Origin: HXMU1428-3 sp965215715
GTDB lineage: Bacteria; Pseudomonadota; Alphaproteobacteria; Rhizobiales; HXMU1428-3
DNA: 64,000 nt
Assembly (NCBI GenBank): GCA_965215715.1
Contig: OZ244129.1
Coordinates: forward strand, 2,232,001 to 2,296,000
Reading direction: 5' to 3'
Positions 36,300 through 45,498 of the stretch are shown piece by piece. A model generated the notes under the pieces. It was given only the letters and a program-made list of their open reading frames with translations, was not told where the DNA came from and ran no database searches. Within the stretch, counting starts at the first letter, position 1, and each line of letters starts with the position of its first letter. The position numbers were made by a program, and so were the translations under genes.

Positions 36300-36302
36300 T
36301 TA

Positions 36303-36325
36303 GCACTGATAGAGATTATCAGTGC
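36303..36325. terminator. Short hairpin after ubiA, overlapping the DUF6101 stop
   Basis: GCACTGATA and TATCAGTGC form a 9-bp perfect stem with a 5-nt loop right after the ubiA stop; the converging DUF6101 stop codon (36319-36321) lies inside it. No T run follows, so it is weak evidence for a shared terminator. Confidence 0.45.
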
Positions 36326-37008
36326 CGCGCTGTAATCTCACGCCCGCGCCAGGCGCGCACGCTGGCCTTATCGCCCATATCCCGAATGCGAGAAAAAATC
36401 GGGCGCCTGCCATAAAGCCCAAAAGATTTATAGCGCGCAAAGGAAGGCCTCAGAGCAATCTTGCCCATATGATCAGAGGGTTCATCAATAAACCCATCAG
36501 GGGCAATTAATAACCGAGGTAAGCCCAATCGCTGTGACCAAAAATGCCACTGTGCGATAATCTCATCTTCATGAGGGGCATAATATAGCAATAGATCTTG
36601 GCTAGAATTCTCGCTGACCAGATAGAGTGTCACCCCATCCTCGCCCGGCACGCGCAAAGACCAGTGTGCCACCATTTGCTTGATTCTATCACGCAATAAA
36701 CCAGCCGAGCCAGAGCCAATCGGGGGCAATAGCTGTGGCATAGGCGCATAATGCACACCAATACCGATGTAGGAAGAGATGTCAAAACGGGTCTTTATTG
36801 CCTCAGTTTTTGCAAAACCAGACCAACCACGCTCTATAACTGTGACTTTTTGTGCCCCCAGAACCACATCCAAAGACTTGCCCTTGAGCCAATCTTTAAT
36901 ATCTGTTGGATAATAAGTTAGCCGCGTGGGAAGTTGTTTCGGATAAAGTTTGTCGGGGGTAAGGACTGGGGCAAAACCCCAGTCCCTATTATGAGAAAAA
37001 CGCCTCAC
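36319..37008 (-). CDS. DUF6101 family protein
   Basis: About 229 residues, a conserved Hyphomicrobiales protein of unknown function usually found next to ubiA. It begins MRRFSHNRDWGFAPVLTPD at a GTG preceded by GGGAG; a TTG at 37062 is the only other start. There is no signal peptide or transmembrane helix. Recognisable stretches are FDISSYIGIGVHYAP and WHFWSQRLGLPRLLI. No catalytic motif was recognised. Confidence 0.75.
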   Translation of the reverse strand: MRRFSHNRDWGFAPVLTPDKLYPKQLPTRLTYYPTDIKDWLKGKSLDVVLGAQKVTVIERGWSGFAKTEAIKTRFDISSYIGIGVHYAPMPQLLPPIGSGSAGLLRDRIKQMVAHWSLRVPGEDGVTLYLVSENSSQDLLLYYAPHEDEIIAQWHFWSQRLGLPRLLIAPDGFIDEPSDHMGKIALRPSFARYKSFGLYGRRPIFSRIRDMGDKASVRAWRGREITARH

Positions 37009-37170
37009 TGTTAACTCCCTAAGCTGGCCATCTTTATGCGGCCTGTGAAAAGAGTATGGCAAAAAGAGATGAGTCTCTGATTAAGAGAGGTGGTAAATTT
37101 TTCCTTAAAATTTCAACTAACTCTTACCATTTTCAAACAAATAGGCTAAAGGACATGCAAGGACATAAGA

Positions 37171-37968
37171 ATGGCGCCACAAATATCTTTGCTAACTGAG
37201 CTGAAAACCACTGTTAAACAAGCAGGGGCCCTGGCCCTTGAGCATTTTGGCAAGGACAATGAGATTGAAATTAAGCCTGACGGCAGCCAAGTTTCCGCAG
37301 CCGATTATGCGGTTAATGATTTTTTACACACTCACCTGACCGCTCTTGACCCCTCTATTGGCTGGCTATCAGAAGAAAGCCCTATGCCAGAGGACCGGCT
37401 CACAACGTCAAGGCTTTGGATTGTTGACCCCATCGATGGCACCTCAAGCTTTTTAAATGACGCGCCAGACTGGACCATCGTTGCTGCATTGATTGAAAAT
37501 GGCCAACCTGTTTTAAGTGCTGTTTACAACCCTGTTCATGATCAATTATTTCTGGCCCAAAAGGGGCACGGCGCGCAGTTAAACGACAAACCGATACAAG
37601 CCAGTTCGACAAGTGATTTACATGAAGCAAAAATCATCACCTCTAAAGGGCATTTCAACCGCACTTTTGAAAACCAAAAAGAGCGCCCGAGTTATTTCTG
37701 GCGCTGTTCGATGGCTTATCGCATTTGCCTTGTTGCGAGCGGTGATGTGGACGCCACGATCTCTTTAACACCAAAAAATGATTGGGATATTGCTGCCAGC
37801 CACCTCATATTGGAAGAATCAGGGGGCAAAATTGGCACCCCCAAAGGCAAAGCCATCAGTTATAACAACCGTGAATTACGCCATGTTGGTGTTGTTGCGG
37901 CCACAAACAAGCTATATACCCCACTTATAGAAAAAACGTCCCAAGCAAGAGGCCCTAAGCCTCAATAA
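37171..37968 (+). CDS. Inositol monophosphatase / CysQ family phosphatase
   Basis: 265 residues, with the metal-dependent IMPase/bisphosphate nucleotidase signatures GWLSEESPMPEDR, WIVDPIDGTSSFLN (Mg-binding DPxDGT), and NDWDIAASHLILEESGG. Either 3'(2'),5'-bisphosphate nucleotidase (CysQ) or inositol/sugar phosphatase activity is possible. It is the first gene of a plus-strand series running through DUF4170, an ABC exporter, DUF374-WaaA and LpxK, a recurring order in Hyphomicrobiales that hints at a link to the cell envelope. Confidence 0.88.
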   Translation: MAPQISLLTELKTTVKQAGALALEHFGKDNEIEIKPDGSQVSAADYAVNDFLHTHLTALDPSIGWLSEESPMPEDRLTTSRLWIVDPIDGTSSFLNDAPDWTIVAALIENGQPVLSAVYNPVHDQLFLAQKGHGAQLNDKPIQASSTSDLHEAKIITSKGHFNRTFENQKERPSYFWRCSMAYRICLVASGDVDATISLTPKNDWDIAASHLILEESGGKIGTPKGKAISYNNRELRHVGVVAATNKLYTPLIEKTSQARGPKPQ

Positions 37969-37987
37969 TAGCAAAGGATCCCTTAAA

Positions 37988-38233
37988 ATGACCGATTCTT
38001 CTAACGAGACACCTGAACAACTGTTACACCTTGTTTTTGGTGGTGAACTCACCGATTTGACCAAAATTGAGTTTAAAGATTTAGAAAAACTAGACCTTGT
38101 TGGCATTTATCCCAACTATGCAACAGCCTATGATGCTTGGAAAACCAGGGCACAAAGAACAGTGGACCAAGCTAACATGCGTTACTTTATCGTTCATATG
38201 CATCGTTTGCTTGAACCAGATGAAGAAGGTTAG
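37988..38233 (+). CDS. DUF4170 family protein
   Basis: An 81-residue soluble protein of the DUF4170 family (HLVFGGELTDL, DLVGIYPNYATAYDAWKTRAQRTVD, YFIVHMHRLL). It lies 19 bp after the IMPase gene with AAAGGAT upstream of the ATG. In Hyphomicrobiales it is almost always between a CysQ-like gene and the lipid A/Kdo genes. Function unknown; it may be a small regulator or assembly factor for that pathway. Confidence 0.82.
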   Translation: MTDSSNETPEQLLHLVFGGELTDLTKIEFKDLEKLDLVGIYPNYATAYDAWKTRAQRTVDQANMRYFIVHMHRLLEPDEEG

Positions 38234-38406
38234 GCAAAAAATCAACAAATATTGATTTATTTTAAAAATAAGCACTTAAACTATTTTTAAAATTTATAGT
38301 GCCAAAACAAACCATTCCGTTCTATATAAGCGCTGTAAACTTTTAAATAAGACCCTGTTTTATGCAATAATAATAACAGGCTCTCGCAAGTCGGATCATT
38401 GATCTC

Positions 38407-40251
38407 GTGCAAGAAAAATTATTTACAGACAATAAGCTGGATGAGCGTGACCACGACAGCCTTAGTGATAATTACACCACTGGGCAAGTCGCCATGCGTA
38501 TTTGGCAAGAACATTTAAAGCCGCGTCTCAAATTGCTGATTCTTGCCAGCCTTGCTATGGCCGTGTCGGCTGCAACCACAGGGGCCGTGCCTTTGCTCAT
38601 CCAACGGGCAACGGATGATATTTTTGTCAATCAAAAAGCCTCAATGGTCATGATCTTAGCTGTAGCCGTGGTTATTGTCACAGCCTTAAAAACACTTGCG
38701 GCCTATATCTCTAATGTCACTGTTGGCTATTTGGGCCAACGCTTTGTCTCTGACATGCGCATCCAAATGTTTGATCGCCTCACCAAGGCCGATTTAAGCT
38801 GGATTGAGGGTGTTCACTCTGGCCGCTTTATTTCTGGTTTTTTAAACGATGCCAACCTTATTCGCATGACCGCCAGTCGCACCCTGGTTGCTCTGGTTGA
38901 AAATTTGCTCAAAGTCATCGCCTTGGCCATCGTTATGTTTTGGATTGATTGGAAAATGGCCATCCTGATTATGATCGCCATGCCATTGGGGGTTTATCTC
39001 TTATCCAAGCAACGCAAAAAAATGCACACCTCAACCAAAAAGAGCCTGGTTGAAACGGGTGAGCTGTCCACGTTGATCTCGCAAACGCTGCGCGGCCTGC
39101 GCATTGTGCGCGCCTACGGCCAAGAACAAAAAGAACTTACCCGGGCCAGCGCTGTGATCAACCGGGCAATGGAATACACCATGCGCGGCATGCGCGCCCA
39201 GGCCATCTCCAGCCCGGCTGTTGAATTTCTGACCGGCATTGGCTTTGCCTTGGTGATTTATTACGCCGGCACGCAAGGCATCAAAGGCAATGTCTCTTTG
39301 GGGCAATTTTCAGCCTTTATGGCGGCAGCCATGCTGATCTATCAACCTTTGAAAAGCCTTGCGACCTTGCAAACGGCTGTTCAAGAAGGGGTGGCTGCGG
39401 CCAGCCGGGTTTATGGCATCATTGATCATCAAGCTCAACTGACCGAACAAGACAATGCCAAAGCCTTGGAGCTTACAAAAGGTGAGATCAGCTTTGAAAA
39501 CGTCTCGTTTGCTTATGAGCAAGACGCGCCGCTCTTTGAAGATTTATCCATCAAGGTTCCCGCTGGCAAAACAGTCGCTTTGGTTGGTCCTTCTGGTAGT
39601 GGCAAAAGCACCATTCTTAATCTTGTCCTGCGTTTTTACGATCCTGCGACCGGCCGGGTCTTAATTGATGGGCAAGACATCTCCAGCGTTACCTTTAAAT
39701 CGTTGCGCGATAGTATTGCCCTTGTTACCCAAGAGCCCCTTTTATTTGATGACACCATTGCTAATAACATTGCCTATGGCACGCATGAGGCGACAAGTGA
39801 ACAAATCCAAGCAGCCGCTAAGGCTGCTGCTGCTGAAACCTTCATTAAAGAATTTCCCGCTCAATATGAGACACCAATGGGCGAGGCGGGTAATAATCTT
39901 TCCGGCGGTGAAAAACAACGCATCGCCATTGCCAGAGCCATTTTAAAAGATGCCCCCATTTTGCTGCTTGATGAACCCACCAGCGCGCTGGATAGCAAAT
40001 CTGAAAGCCATTTTCAAAAGGCTTTGTCGGGCCTCATGAAAGGGCGTACTGTTCTTATGATTGCCCATCGCCTTTCAACCGTAAAGCAAGCCGATCTAAT
40101 CGTTGTGCTTTCAAAAGGAAAAATGGTAGAAATGGGCACTTATGATGAGTTGCTGAAATCAGGCGGGCTTTTTGCTGAATTGCATGCCACTCAATTTGAC
40201 ATGAATGAACAGCAACAACCGCAACAAACAGAACAAACCCTGGTTGAATAA
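38407..40251 (+). CDS. MsbA-like ABC exporter (permease-ATPase half transporter)
   Basis: 614 residues. An N-terminal six-helix exporter domain (about 35-330) precedes an ATPase with Walker A GPSGSGKST, the signature NNLSGGEKQRIAIARAI, Walker B ILLLDEPTSALD and the AHRLSTVK H-loop. It is a half transporter that would dimerise. The start is GTG, as no in-frame ATG is nearby. Lying between DUF4170 and WaaA/LpxK genes, it most likely flips lipid A-core like MsbA, but other lipid or drug substrates cannot be excluded. Confidence 0.88.
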   Translation: MQEKLFTDNKLDERDHDSLSDNYTTGQVAMRIWQEHLKPRLKLLILASLAMAVSAATTGAVPLLIQRATDDIFVNQKASMVMILAVAVVIVTALKTLAAYISNVTVGYLGQRFVSDMRIQMFDRLTKADLSWIEGVHSGRFISGFLNDANLIRMTASRTLVALVENLLKVIALAIVMFWIDWKMAILIMIAMPLGVYLLSKQRKKMHTSTKKSLVETGELSTLISQTLRGLRIVRAYGQEQKELTRASAVINRAMEYTMRGMRAQAISSPAVEFLTGIGFALVIYYAGTQGIKGNVSLGQFSAFMAAAMLIYQPLKSLATLQTAVQEGVAAASRVYGIIDHQAQLTEQDNAKALELTKGEISFENVSFAYEQDAPLFEDLSIKVPAGKTVALVGPSGSGKSTILNLVLRFYDPATGRVLIDGQDISSVTFKSLRDSIALVTQEPLLFDDTIANNIAYGTHEATSEQIQAAAKAAAAETFIKEFPAQYETPMGEAGNNLSGGEKQRIAIARAILKDAPILLLDEPTSALDSKSESHFQKALSGLMKGRTVLMIAHRLSTVKQADLIVVLSKGKMVEMGTYDELLKSGGLFAELHATQFDMNEQQQPQQTEQTLVE

Positions 40252-40290
40252 AAAGTTTGAATAAAAACAGGCCGCGTTAACAAAATTGCC

Positions 40291-42306
40291 ATGCTCAAAA
40301 AAATAATCAACCATCCCTTGTGGGGAGAACGACTGGCTGACCAAGCGGCCAAATACATCCGGTTTACCCGCAGGAACAACCAATTCACCTTAGAGCCGGA
40401 AAACATGGATGACTATTTCCGCGCTCATGATCCGTTTATCTTAAGTGTGTGGCATGGTCAGTTTCTGCTCATCCCAACCATCCGGCCAGATGACATTAGC
40501 GGCACCATTGTTGTTGGCCGCCATGGAGACGCTGAAGTGGCTGCAAAAGTGGTCAAACGGTTTGGGGTTAAAGCCATTCGCGGTTCAGGGGCGGCAGGGC
40601 GGCGCTCTGGGCGTGATCGGGGCGGGGCACAAGTGTTAAGAGAAGCGCTCAAAGCATTAAGATCAGGCGATTGTATTGTCTCTACCGCTGATGTGCCCCC
40701 AGGCCCTGCGCAAAAGGTTGGCGAGGGGATCATTACCATGGCCCGCCTGTCAGGCCGCCCGATCATACCTGCAGCGATTGCGACCAAGCGCGCTATCACG
40801 TTTAAAAGTTGGAGCCGGCTTACCATCAACCTGCCCTTTTCCAAAGGTGCCCTTGTGGCTGGCGAGCCCATCCATGTTCCACGAGAGCTTGATGAACAAG
40901 GCTTAGAACAACACCGCCTAGAGCTAGAAGCTGCCATGGGGCAAGTGACCATGAGAGCTCATGACATTGTTGGGCGCTCTTTTACAAAAATAGCCCCGCT
41001 TTGGACCTATCCGTTAAAACCAGGTTTGGGTTTAAAAACCTATCAAGGTTTAACCGGTTTGGCCCGTCCCTTAGCGCCGTACATCTTTAACTATCGCCTC
41101 TCTAAAGGCAAAGAAATACTCGAGCGCGAACAAGAACGCTATGGCCAAGCCACTCTTGCCCGGCCAGACGGGCTTGTTTGGTGGTTCCACGCTGCCAGTG
41201 TGGGGGAAACCAATGCTATTTTGCCTTTAATGGAAACTCTCTTAACGCGCCATCCAAACTTATCGATTGTTTTAACCACTGGCACCATCACATCAGCTAA
41301 AATGGCTGAGGAGCGCCTGCCAGAACGGGCTTTTCATCAATTTGTGCCTCTGGACACTAAATCTTTTATAAACAAATTTCTTGATCATTGGCGCCCTAGC
41401 CTGGCCGCCTTTGTTGAATCTGAAATTTGGCCAAATTTGATTTTAACAGCTGAGCGGAAAAACATTCCCCTTGTTCTGATTAATGGGCGCATGTCGAAAC
41501 GCTCTTATAAACGCTGGTTTAACAAACCGCGCCTGGCCCGCCCTTTATTTGGCCGTTTTAACACCGTTTTGGCGCAAAGCCAGGTTGACGCCAACCGCTT
41601 TATCGCTCTTGGCGCTGAAACTGTTATTAATAGTGGCAACCTAAAAATTGATGCGCCCGCTTTAAAATACAACGAGGACGACTTCCAACAGCTAAAAACG
41701 GCGTTGGCCAACCGGCCTCTCCTGGTGGCGGCTAGCACCCATAAGGGCGAGGAGAAAATTATCGCCCAGGCCCATAAATTGATTGCGCTTGATTATCCTG
41801 ATTTTCTGACCATCATTATCCCTCGCCATGCTGAGCGGCGCGATGAGATCATGTCTGAGTTAGAAGACGAAAACCTATCGCTCCAATTAAGAACAACGGC
41901 CCCTGTGCCTGCCCGCCAGAGCAACATTTACATTGCTGATACCATGGGTGAGATTGGCTTGTTTTATGCCTTGACAAAAATGGCCTTTATTGGCGGCTCA
42001 TTCGTGCCTCATGGGGGGCAAAATCCGATAGAGGCGATAAAATTGGACACGACCATTCTATCTGGCCCTCATGTTGCCAATTTTGGCAGCTCCTATCATG
42101 AATTGTTTAGTCGTGGCGGTGCGCTAAAAGTGTCAAATGCTGAGGAACTGGCAGCAAAAACGATTGATCTTTTAAACAACCCAAGCCAACATGAAGACAT
42201 GAAAAGGGGTGCCCAAGACAGCCTGGACTATTTAAAAGGCGCCATGGACATCACCTTGCAAACATTAGAAACTTATTTAGAAACAACCGAGGAAGATCCT
42301 CGTTAA
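40291..42306 (+). CDS. waaA: Fused DUF374 acyltransferase-like and Kdo transferase (WaaA) protein
   Basis: 671 residues in one open frame. Residues 1 to about 230 are a DUF374 / lysophospholipid-acyltransferase-like domain (SVWHGQFLLIPTIRP, GRHGDAEVAAKVVKRFG, STADVPPGPAQKVGEGI). Residues from about 245 to 671 are a complete Kdo transferase: the N-terminal membrane-anchor-like segment, then FHAASVGET with the catalytic Glu (E306), VESEIWPNLI, INGRMSKRSYKRW, and GGSFVPHGGQNPIEA. WaaA attaches Kdo to lipid A precursor. In relatives these are usually two adjacent genes, so this is a gene fusion. It is followed 13 bp later by lpxK. Confidence 0.9.
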   Translation: MLKKIINHPLWGERLADQAAKYIRFTRRNNQFTLEPENMDDYFRAHDPFILSVWHGQFLLIPTIRPDDISGTIVVGRHGDAEVAAKVVKRFGVKAIRGSGAAGRRSGRDRGGAQVLREALKALRSGDCIVSTADVPPGPAQKVGEGIITMARLSGRPIIPAAIATKRAITFKSWSRLTINLPFSKGALVAGEPIHVPRELDEQGLEQHRLELEAAMGQVTMRAHDIVGRSFTKIAPLWTYPLKPGLGLKTYQGLTGLARPLAPYIFNYRLSKGKEILEREQERYGQATLARPDGLVWWFHAASVGETNAILPLMETLLTRHPNLSIVLTTGTITSAKMAEERLPERAFHQFVPLDTKSFINKFLDHWRPSLAAFVESEIWPNLILTAERKNIPLVLINGRMSKRSYKRWFNKPRLARPLFGRFNTVLAQSQVDANRFIALGAETVINSGNLKIDAPALKYNEDDFQQLKTALANRPLLVAASTHKGEEKIIAQAHKLIALDYPDFLTIIIPRHAERRDEIMSELEDENLSLQLRTTAPVPARQSNIYIADTMGEIGLFYALTKMAFIGGSFVPHGGQNPIEAIKLDTTILSGPHVANFGSSYHELFSRGGALKVSNAEELAAKTIDLLNNPSQHEDMKRGAQDSLDYLKGAMDITLQTLETYLETTEEDPR

Positions 42307-42319
42307 CGAGCTTAGAAAC

Positions 42320-43351
42320 ATGCACCCTCCCAGCTGGTGGCAAAATGAAGATGGATCGCTTCTGCCAAAATATCTTGGGCCTCTTGGCTCTGTTTATGGG
42401 CAAATTGTAAAGGCAAGATTTACCTACACCAAACCTTATGATTGCAAACTACCCATCATTTGCGTTGGCAATTTCACGTTGGGGGGTACCGGGAAAACAC
42501 CCATTGCAATCAAGGTGGCTCACATTCTACAGTCTCAAGGCTGGTACCCCAGTTTCTTGAGCAAAGGCTATAAGGGGAAAAGACGTGGGCCCTTACTGGT
42601 GGACCCGGCAGAGCACAGCGCAAACGATGTTGGTGATGAACCATTGCTATTGGCAGACCATGGCCCAACCGTGATTGCCAAAAACCGTGTTGAGGGGGCC
42701 TGGCTGTTAGAGCAACGCCGCACTGACTTGATCATCATGGATGATGGCTTCCAAAACCCAACGCTTGATAAGACCCTCAATCTGATTGCCATTGATAGCA
42801 AAACCAAGCTTGGCAATGAACGCATTTTCCCAGCCGGGCCGTTGCGTGCCCCGCTGGCCTTTCAACTGGCCAAGGCGGATGCCCTTATTATAACAGGCGC
42901 TGACCCTTCAGACCTTTTGGAAGAGCTGCAAACAAAATACAAATTTGAAAAACCCATTTTATCTGGTCACGTTAGCCCGAATGAAGACACAGAGTGGCTG
43001 AAAGACAAACCCATTTTGGCCTATGCGGGCATCGCGCGACCTGAAAAACTGTTTGATAGTTTAAGCCAAGCTGGTGGTAAGGTCATCCGCCGCATTCCTT
43101 TTCCGGATCATTATACATTTACCAGCAAAGATGCTGCCCATCTGACCAAGCTGGCGCTCAAAGATGATTTACAGCTGGTTACCACACAAAAGGATTTGGT
43201 CCGGATTAATGAAGAAGAGCACCACCAATTGCGGGCGCTAAAGCGGATGAGCCATGCCTTTCCGGTTGAATTTACCTTCAATGAGCAAGATGAAAAAAAG
43301 CTGATCGATCTGATAAAAGAAAAAGTGCCAAAGCCAGACCAAGATGCTTAA
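42320..43351 (+). CDS. lpxK: Tetraacyldisaccharide 4'-kinase
   Basis: Phosphorylates the 4' position of the lipid A disaccharide at the inner membrane. 343 residues with the P-loop GGTGKT at 55-60, the IIMDDGFQNPTLDKTL motif with catalytic Asp, and FPAGPLRAPLAFQLAKADALI. It starts 13 bp after the DUF374-WaaA stop, so it is probably cotranscribed. Converges on DUF2093. Confidence 0.95.
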   Translation: MHPPSWWQNEDGSLLPKYLGPLGSVYGQIVKARFTYTKPYDCKLPIICVGNFTLGGTGKTPIAIKVAHILQSQGWYPSFLSKGYKGKRRGPLLVDPAEHSANDVGDEPLLLADHGPTVIAKNRVEGAWLLEQRRTDLIIMDDGFQNPTLDKTLNLIAIDSKTKLGNERIFPAGPLRAPLAFQLAKADALIITGADPSDLLEELQTKYKFEKPILSGHVSPNEDTEWLKDKPILAYAGIARPEKLFDSLSQAGGKVIRRIPFPDHYTFTSKDAAHLTKLALKDDLQLVTTQKDLVRINEEEHHQLRALKRMSHAFPVEFTFNEQDEKKLIDLIKEKVPKPDQDA

Positions 43352-43388
43352 TGATATTGCCTGGAGCTTCCTTTTATCCTGGCGTGCT

Positions 43389-43610
43389 TTACCCGCTGTG
43401 CTGCTTGATCTTGGCTTGCAGACCAACGCTAGCATTGGCGTAAGCTTCTTGGCGCTCAACTGACCAATATTTCAAATCAGATAAACCAATTGGCTCTTGG
43501 GTTAAAGCGCACACAACATAATCACCAGGCGAAATAACTTGGAATTCTCCATCTAGATATTTCACCTCAGCTGGGCGCTGTTTACCTAAAAGTTTGTCAA
43601 ACCTATTCAT
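43389..43610 (-). CDS. DUF2093 family protein
   Basis: A 73-residue protein of the DUF2093 family (PAEVKYLDGEFQVISPGDYVVCALT, IGLSDLKYWSVERQEAYA). It is a short conserved alphaproteobacterial protein regularly found beside lpxK or xseA; its role is unknown. It converges with lpxK and lies downstream of xseA on the same strand. Confidence 0.85.
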   Translation of the reverse strand: MNRFDKLLGKQRPAEVKYLDGEFQVISPGDYVVCALTQEPIGLSDLKYWSVERQEAYANASVGLQAKIKQHSG

Positions 43611-43706
43611 AAAAGAAACATGCCTTACGTTTTAAGAAATGAATCAAACATCTATCTTATAATGCCTTAAAAAAACACACAAAACAATTGCTTGTCTATT
43701 CCAGTG

Positions 43707-45314
43707 TTAAAAAAGTGATCCTTGCCCCTTATCGTCCGCACTCTGTTTTTTTGCAGGCTTTTTGCTTTTCTTTTGATTGCTATTGCCTTTTGGCCCCTTT
43801 AAGGGACCGCCCTCTTGAACCTGCGTCAACACACGTCCATCAGCAAACTCAACATCAAGCTGAGTGCCAGCCTCCAGGCCGCTTGCCTGGCGCACCATAG
43901 CCCCGTGTTCATCCCTGACCAAAGCAAAGCCGCGTGCTAGCACACTTTGATAACTTAGCGATCTCATCAATTGCTCTGCCTGTTTAAGCTGTTGGCGGTG
44001 TTGCCCTAGCCCGGTTTGGAACGCGCGGGCCTGGCGCATTTGGGTCTGGTTCAAGCGCTCGCGCCCACGCTGCACCGTTTGCAAAACCATCATTGGCCGT
44101 AAGCCTATCGCTAAGCGTTGTAATTTCTCTTTCGAAAAATGGGTTTGTTGGCGCAGTTGCCTGCTCAATGATTTGGCAAACAACTCTACACGTTCGCGCC
44201 CGCGTGCCACACGATGGGTTAAAACAACCGGGTGCAACCGCCCTTCAAACCTTTGCAAACCATGGCGTTTGGCGTTGGTAAAGTTTTTTAAGCCTTGCCT
44301 TAACCTTTGGCTTGCCCCGTCAAGACGTTGGCGGGCAAGACCAAGTAAGTCAGTTGGGCGCGGCATGCCGCGCACGGCACTTGTTAATCCCATGCGCTTC
44401 ACTTCAAGGCCACGCGAGATGACTTTTATGTGGCGCGCTTTTAAATCGGCCAGCCGGGTCGCCAACTCTGAAAACTTAGGCACCGCCCATTCAGCCGCTT
44501 TGGTGGGTGTGGGGGCGCGCGCATCGGCCACATAATCAATTAACGTCCAGTCTGTTTCATGGCCCACAGCAGAGATCAGCGGGATTTTGCTGGCCGCGGC
44601 GGCCCGGGCCACAATCTCTTCATTAAAACTCCACAGATCTTCTAGCGACCCACCGCCGCGCGCCACGATGAGAACATCTGGCCGGGGCAAAAGCCTCTCG
44701 CCTGAAATTTTATTAAACCCGGCAATGCCTGCGGCTATTTCTTTGGCTGCCAGCTCTCCTTGCACGCGCACGGGCCAGACCAGCACATGCACTGGAAAAC
44801 GCTCTTTGAACCCGTGCATCATATCGCGAATAACCGCGCCTGTTGGCGAGGTCACAATCCCGACCACCTTGGGCATAAAGGGCAGTTTTTGCTTAGCGCT
44901 TTCATCCATCAAGCCTTCAGCGGCCAGCTTTTTTTTGCGCTCTTCCAATAGCGCCATTAACGCGCCCTGACCTGCCGGCTCTAACTTTTCAATCACGATT
45001 TGGTATTTTGACTGGCCGGGAAAAGTTGTCAGCTTGCCGGTGACAATCACCTCAAGGCCTTGTTCAGGTGCTATGCCCAAACTTTGCGCTTTGCCGCGCC
45101 AGATCACGCCCGACATCACCGCTTTTTCATCTTTTAAATCAAGATAAATATGGCCAGAGGCCGGCTGGCTCACCCGCCCCAGCTCACCGCGCACACGCAC
45201 ATAAGAAAATTCATCTTCAATAAAGCGCTTAACCTTGCCTGAAAGCTCTGAAACGGTAAATTCCGGTGCGTTGCTTTTTGGCGTATCATCAGCGCTGTCA
45301 AAATCAAATTGCAT
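43707..45314 (-). CDS. xseA: Exodeoxyribonuclease VII large subunit
   Basis: The catalytic large subunit of Exo VII, which degrades single-stranded DNA to oligonucleotides. 535 residues: an N-terminal OB-fold (TVSELSGKVKRFIEDEFSYVRVRGELG), the conserved catalytic core (GIVTSPTGAVIRDMMH, RGGGSLEDLWSFNEE, PLISAVGHETDWTLIDYVADARAPTPTKAAE), and a long helical region rich in R/Q (coiled coil). The C-terminal tail is low-complexity and Lys-rich. xseB is not in this window. Confidence 0.96.
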   Translation of the reverse strand: MQFDFDSADDTPKSNAPEFTVSELSGKVKRFIEDEFSYVRVRGELGRVSQPASGHIYLDLKDEKAVMSGVIWRGKAQSLGIAPEQGLEVIVTGKLTTFPGQSKYQIVIEKLEPAGQGALMALLEERKKKLAAEGLMDESAKQKLPFMPKVVGIVTSPTGAVIRDMMHGFKERFPVHVLVWPVRVQGELAAKEIAAGIAGFNKISGERLLPRPDVLIVARGGGSLEDLWSFNEEIVARAAAASKIPLISAVGHETDWTLIDYVADARAPTPTKAAEWAVPKFSELATRLADLKARHIKVISRGLEVKRMGLTSAVRGMPRPTDLLGLARQRLDGASQRLRQGLKNFTNAKRHGLQRFEGRLHPVVLTHRVARGRERVELFAKSLSRQLRQQTHFSKEKLQRLAIGLRPMMVLQTVQRGRERLNQTQMRQARAFQTGLGQHRQQLKQAEQLMRSLSYQSVLARGFALVRDEHGAMVRQASGLEAGTQLDVEFADGRVLTQVQEGGPLKGPKGNSNQKKSKKPAKKQSADDKGQGSLF

Positions 45315-45498
45315 AGTTCAGTTTCTCATCAACAAATCTCTCGCCTGAAAGGTCGCACCTAACGCTAAGGCCTGTAAAGCCCTAACCAGCATTTCATCTC
45401 ATAATATGCACCAAATTTAGGCGCAAAACACTTGACACACCCGGTCTGAATGCTAGGCCCTATAGGAAAAGCAAAGTAGATAAAAGGCACCTTTTCAA

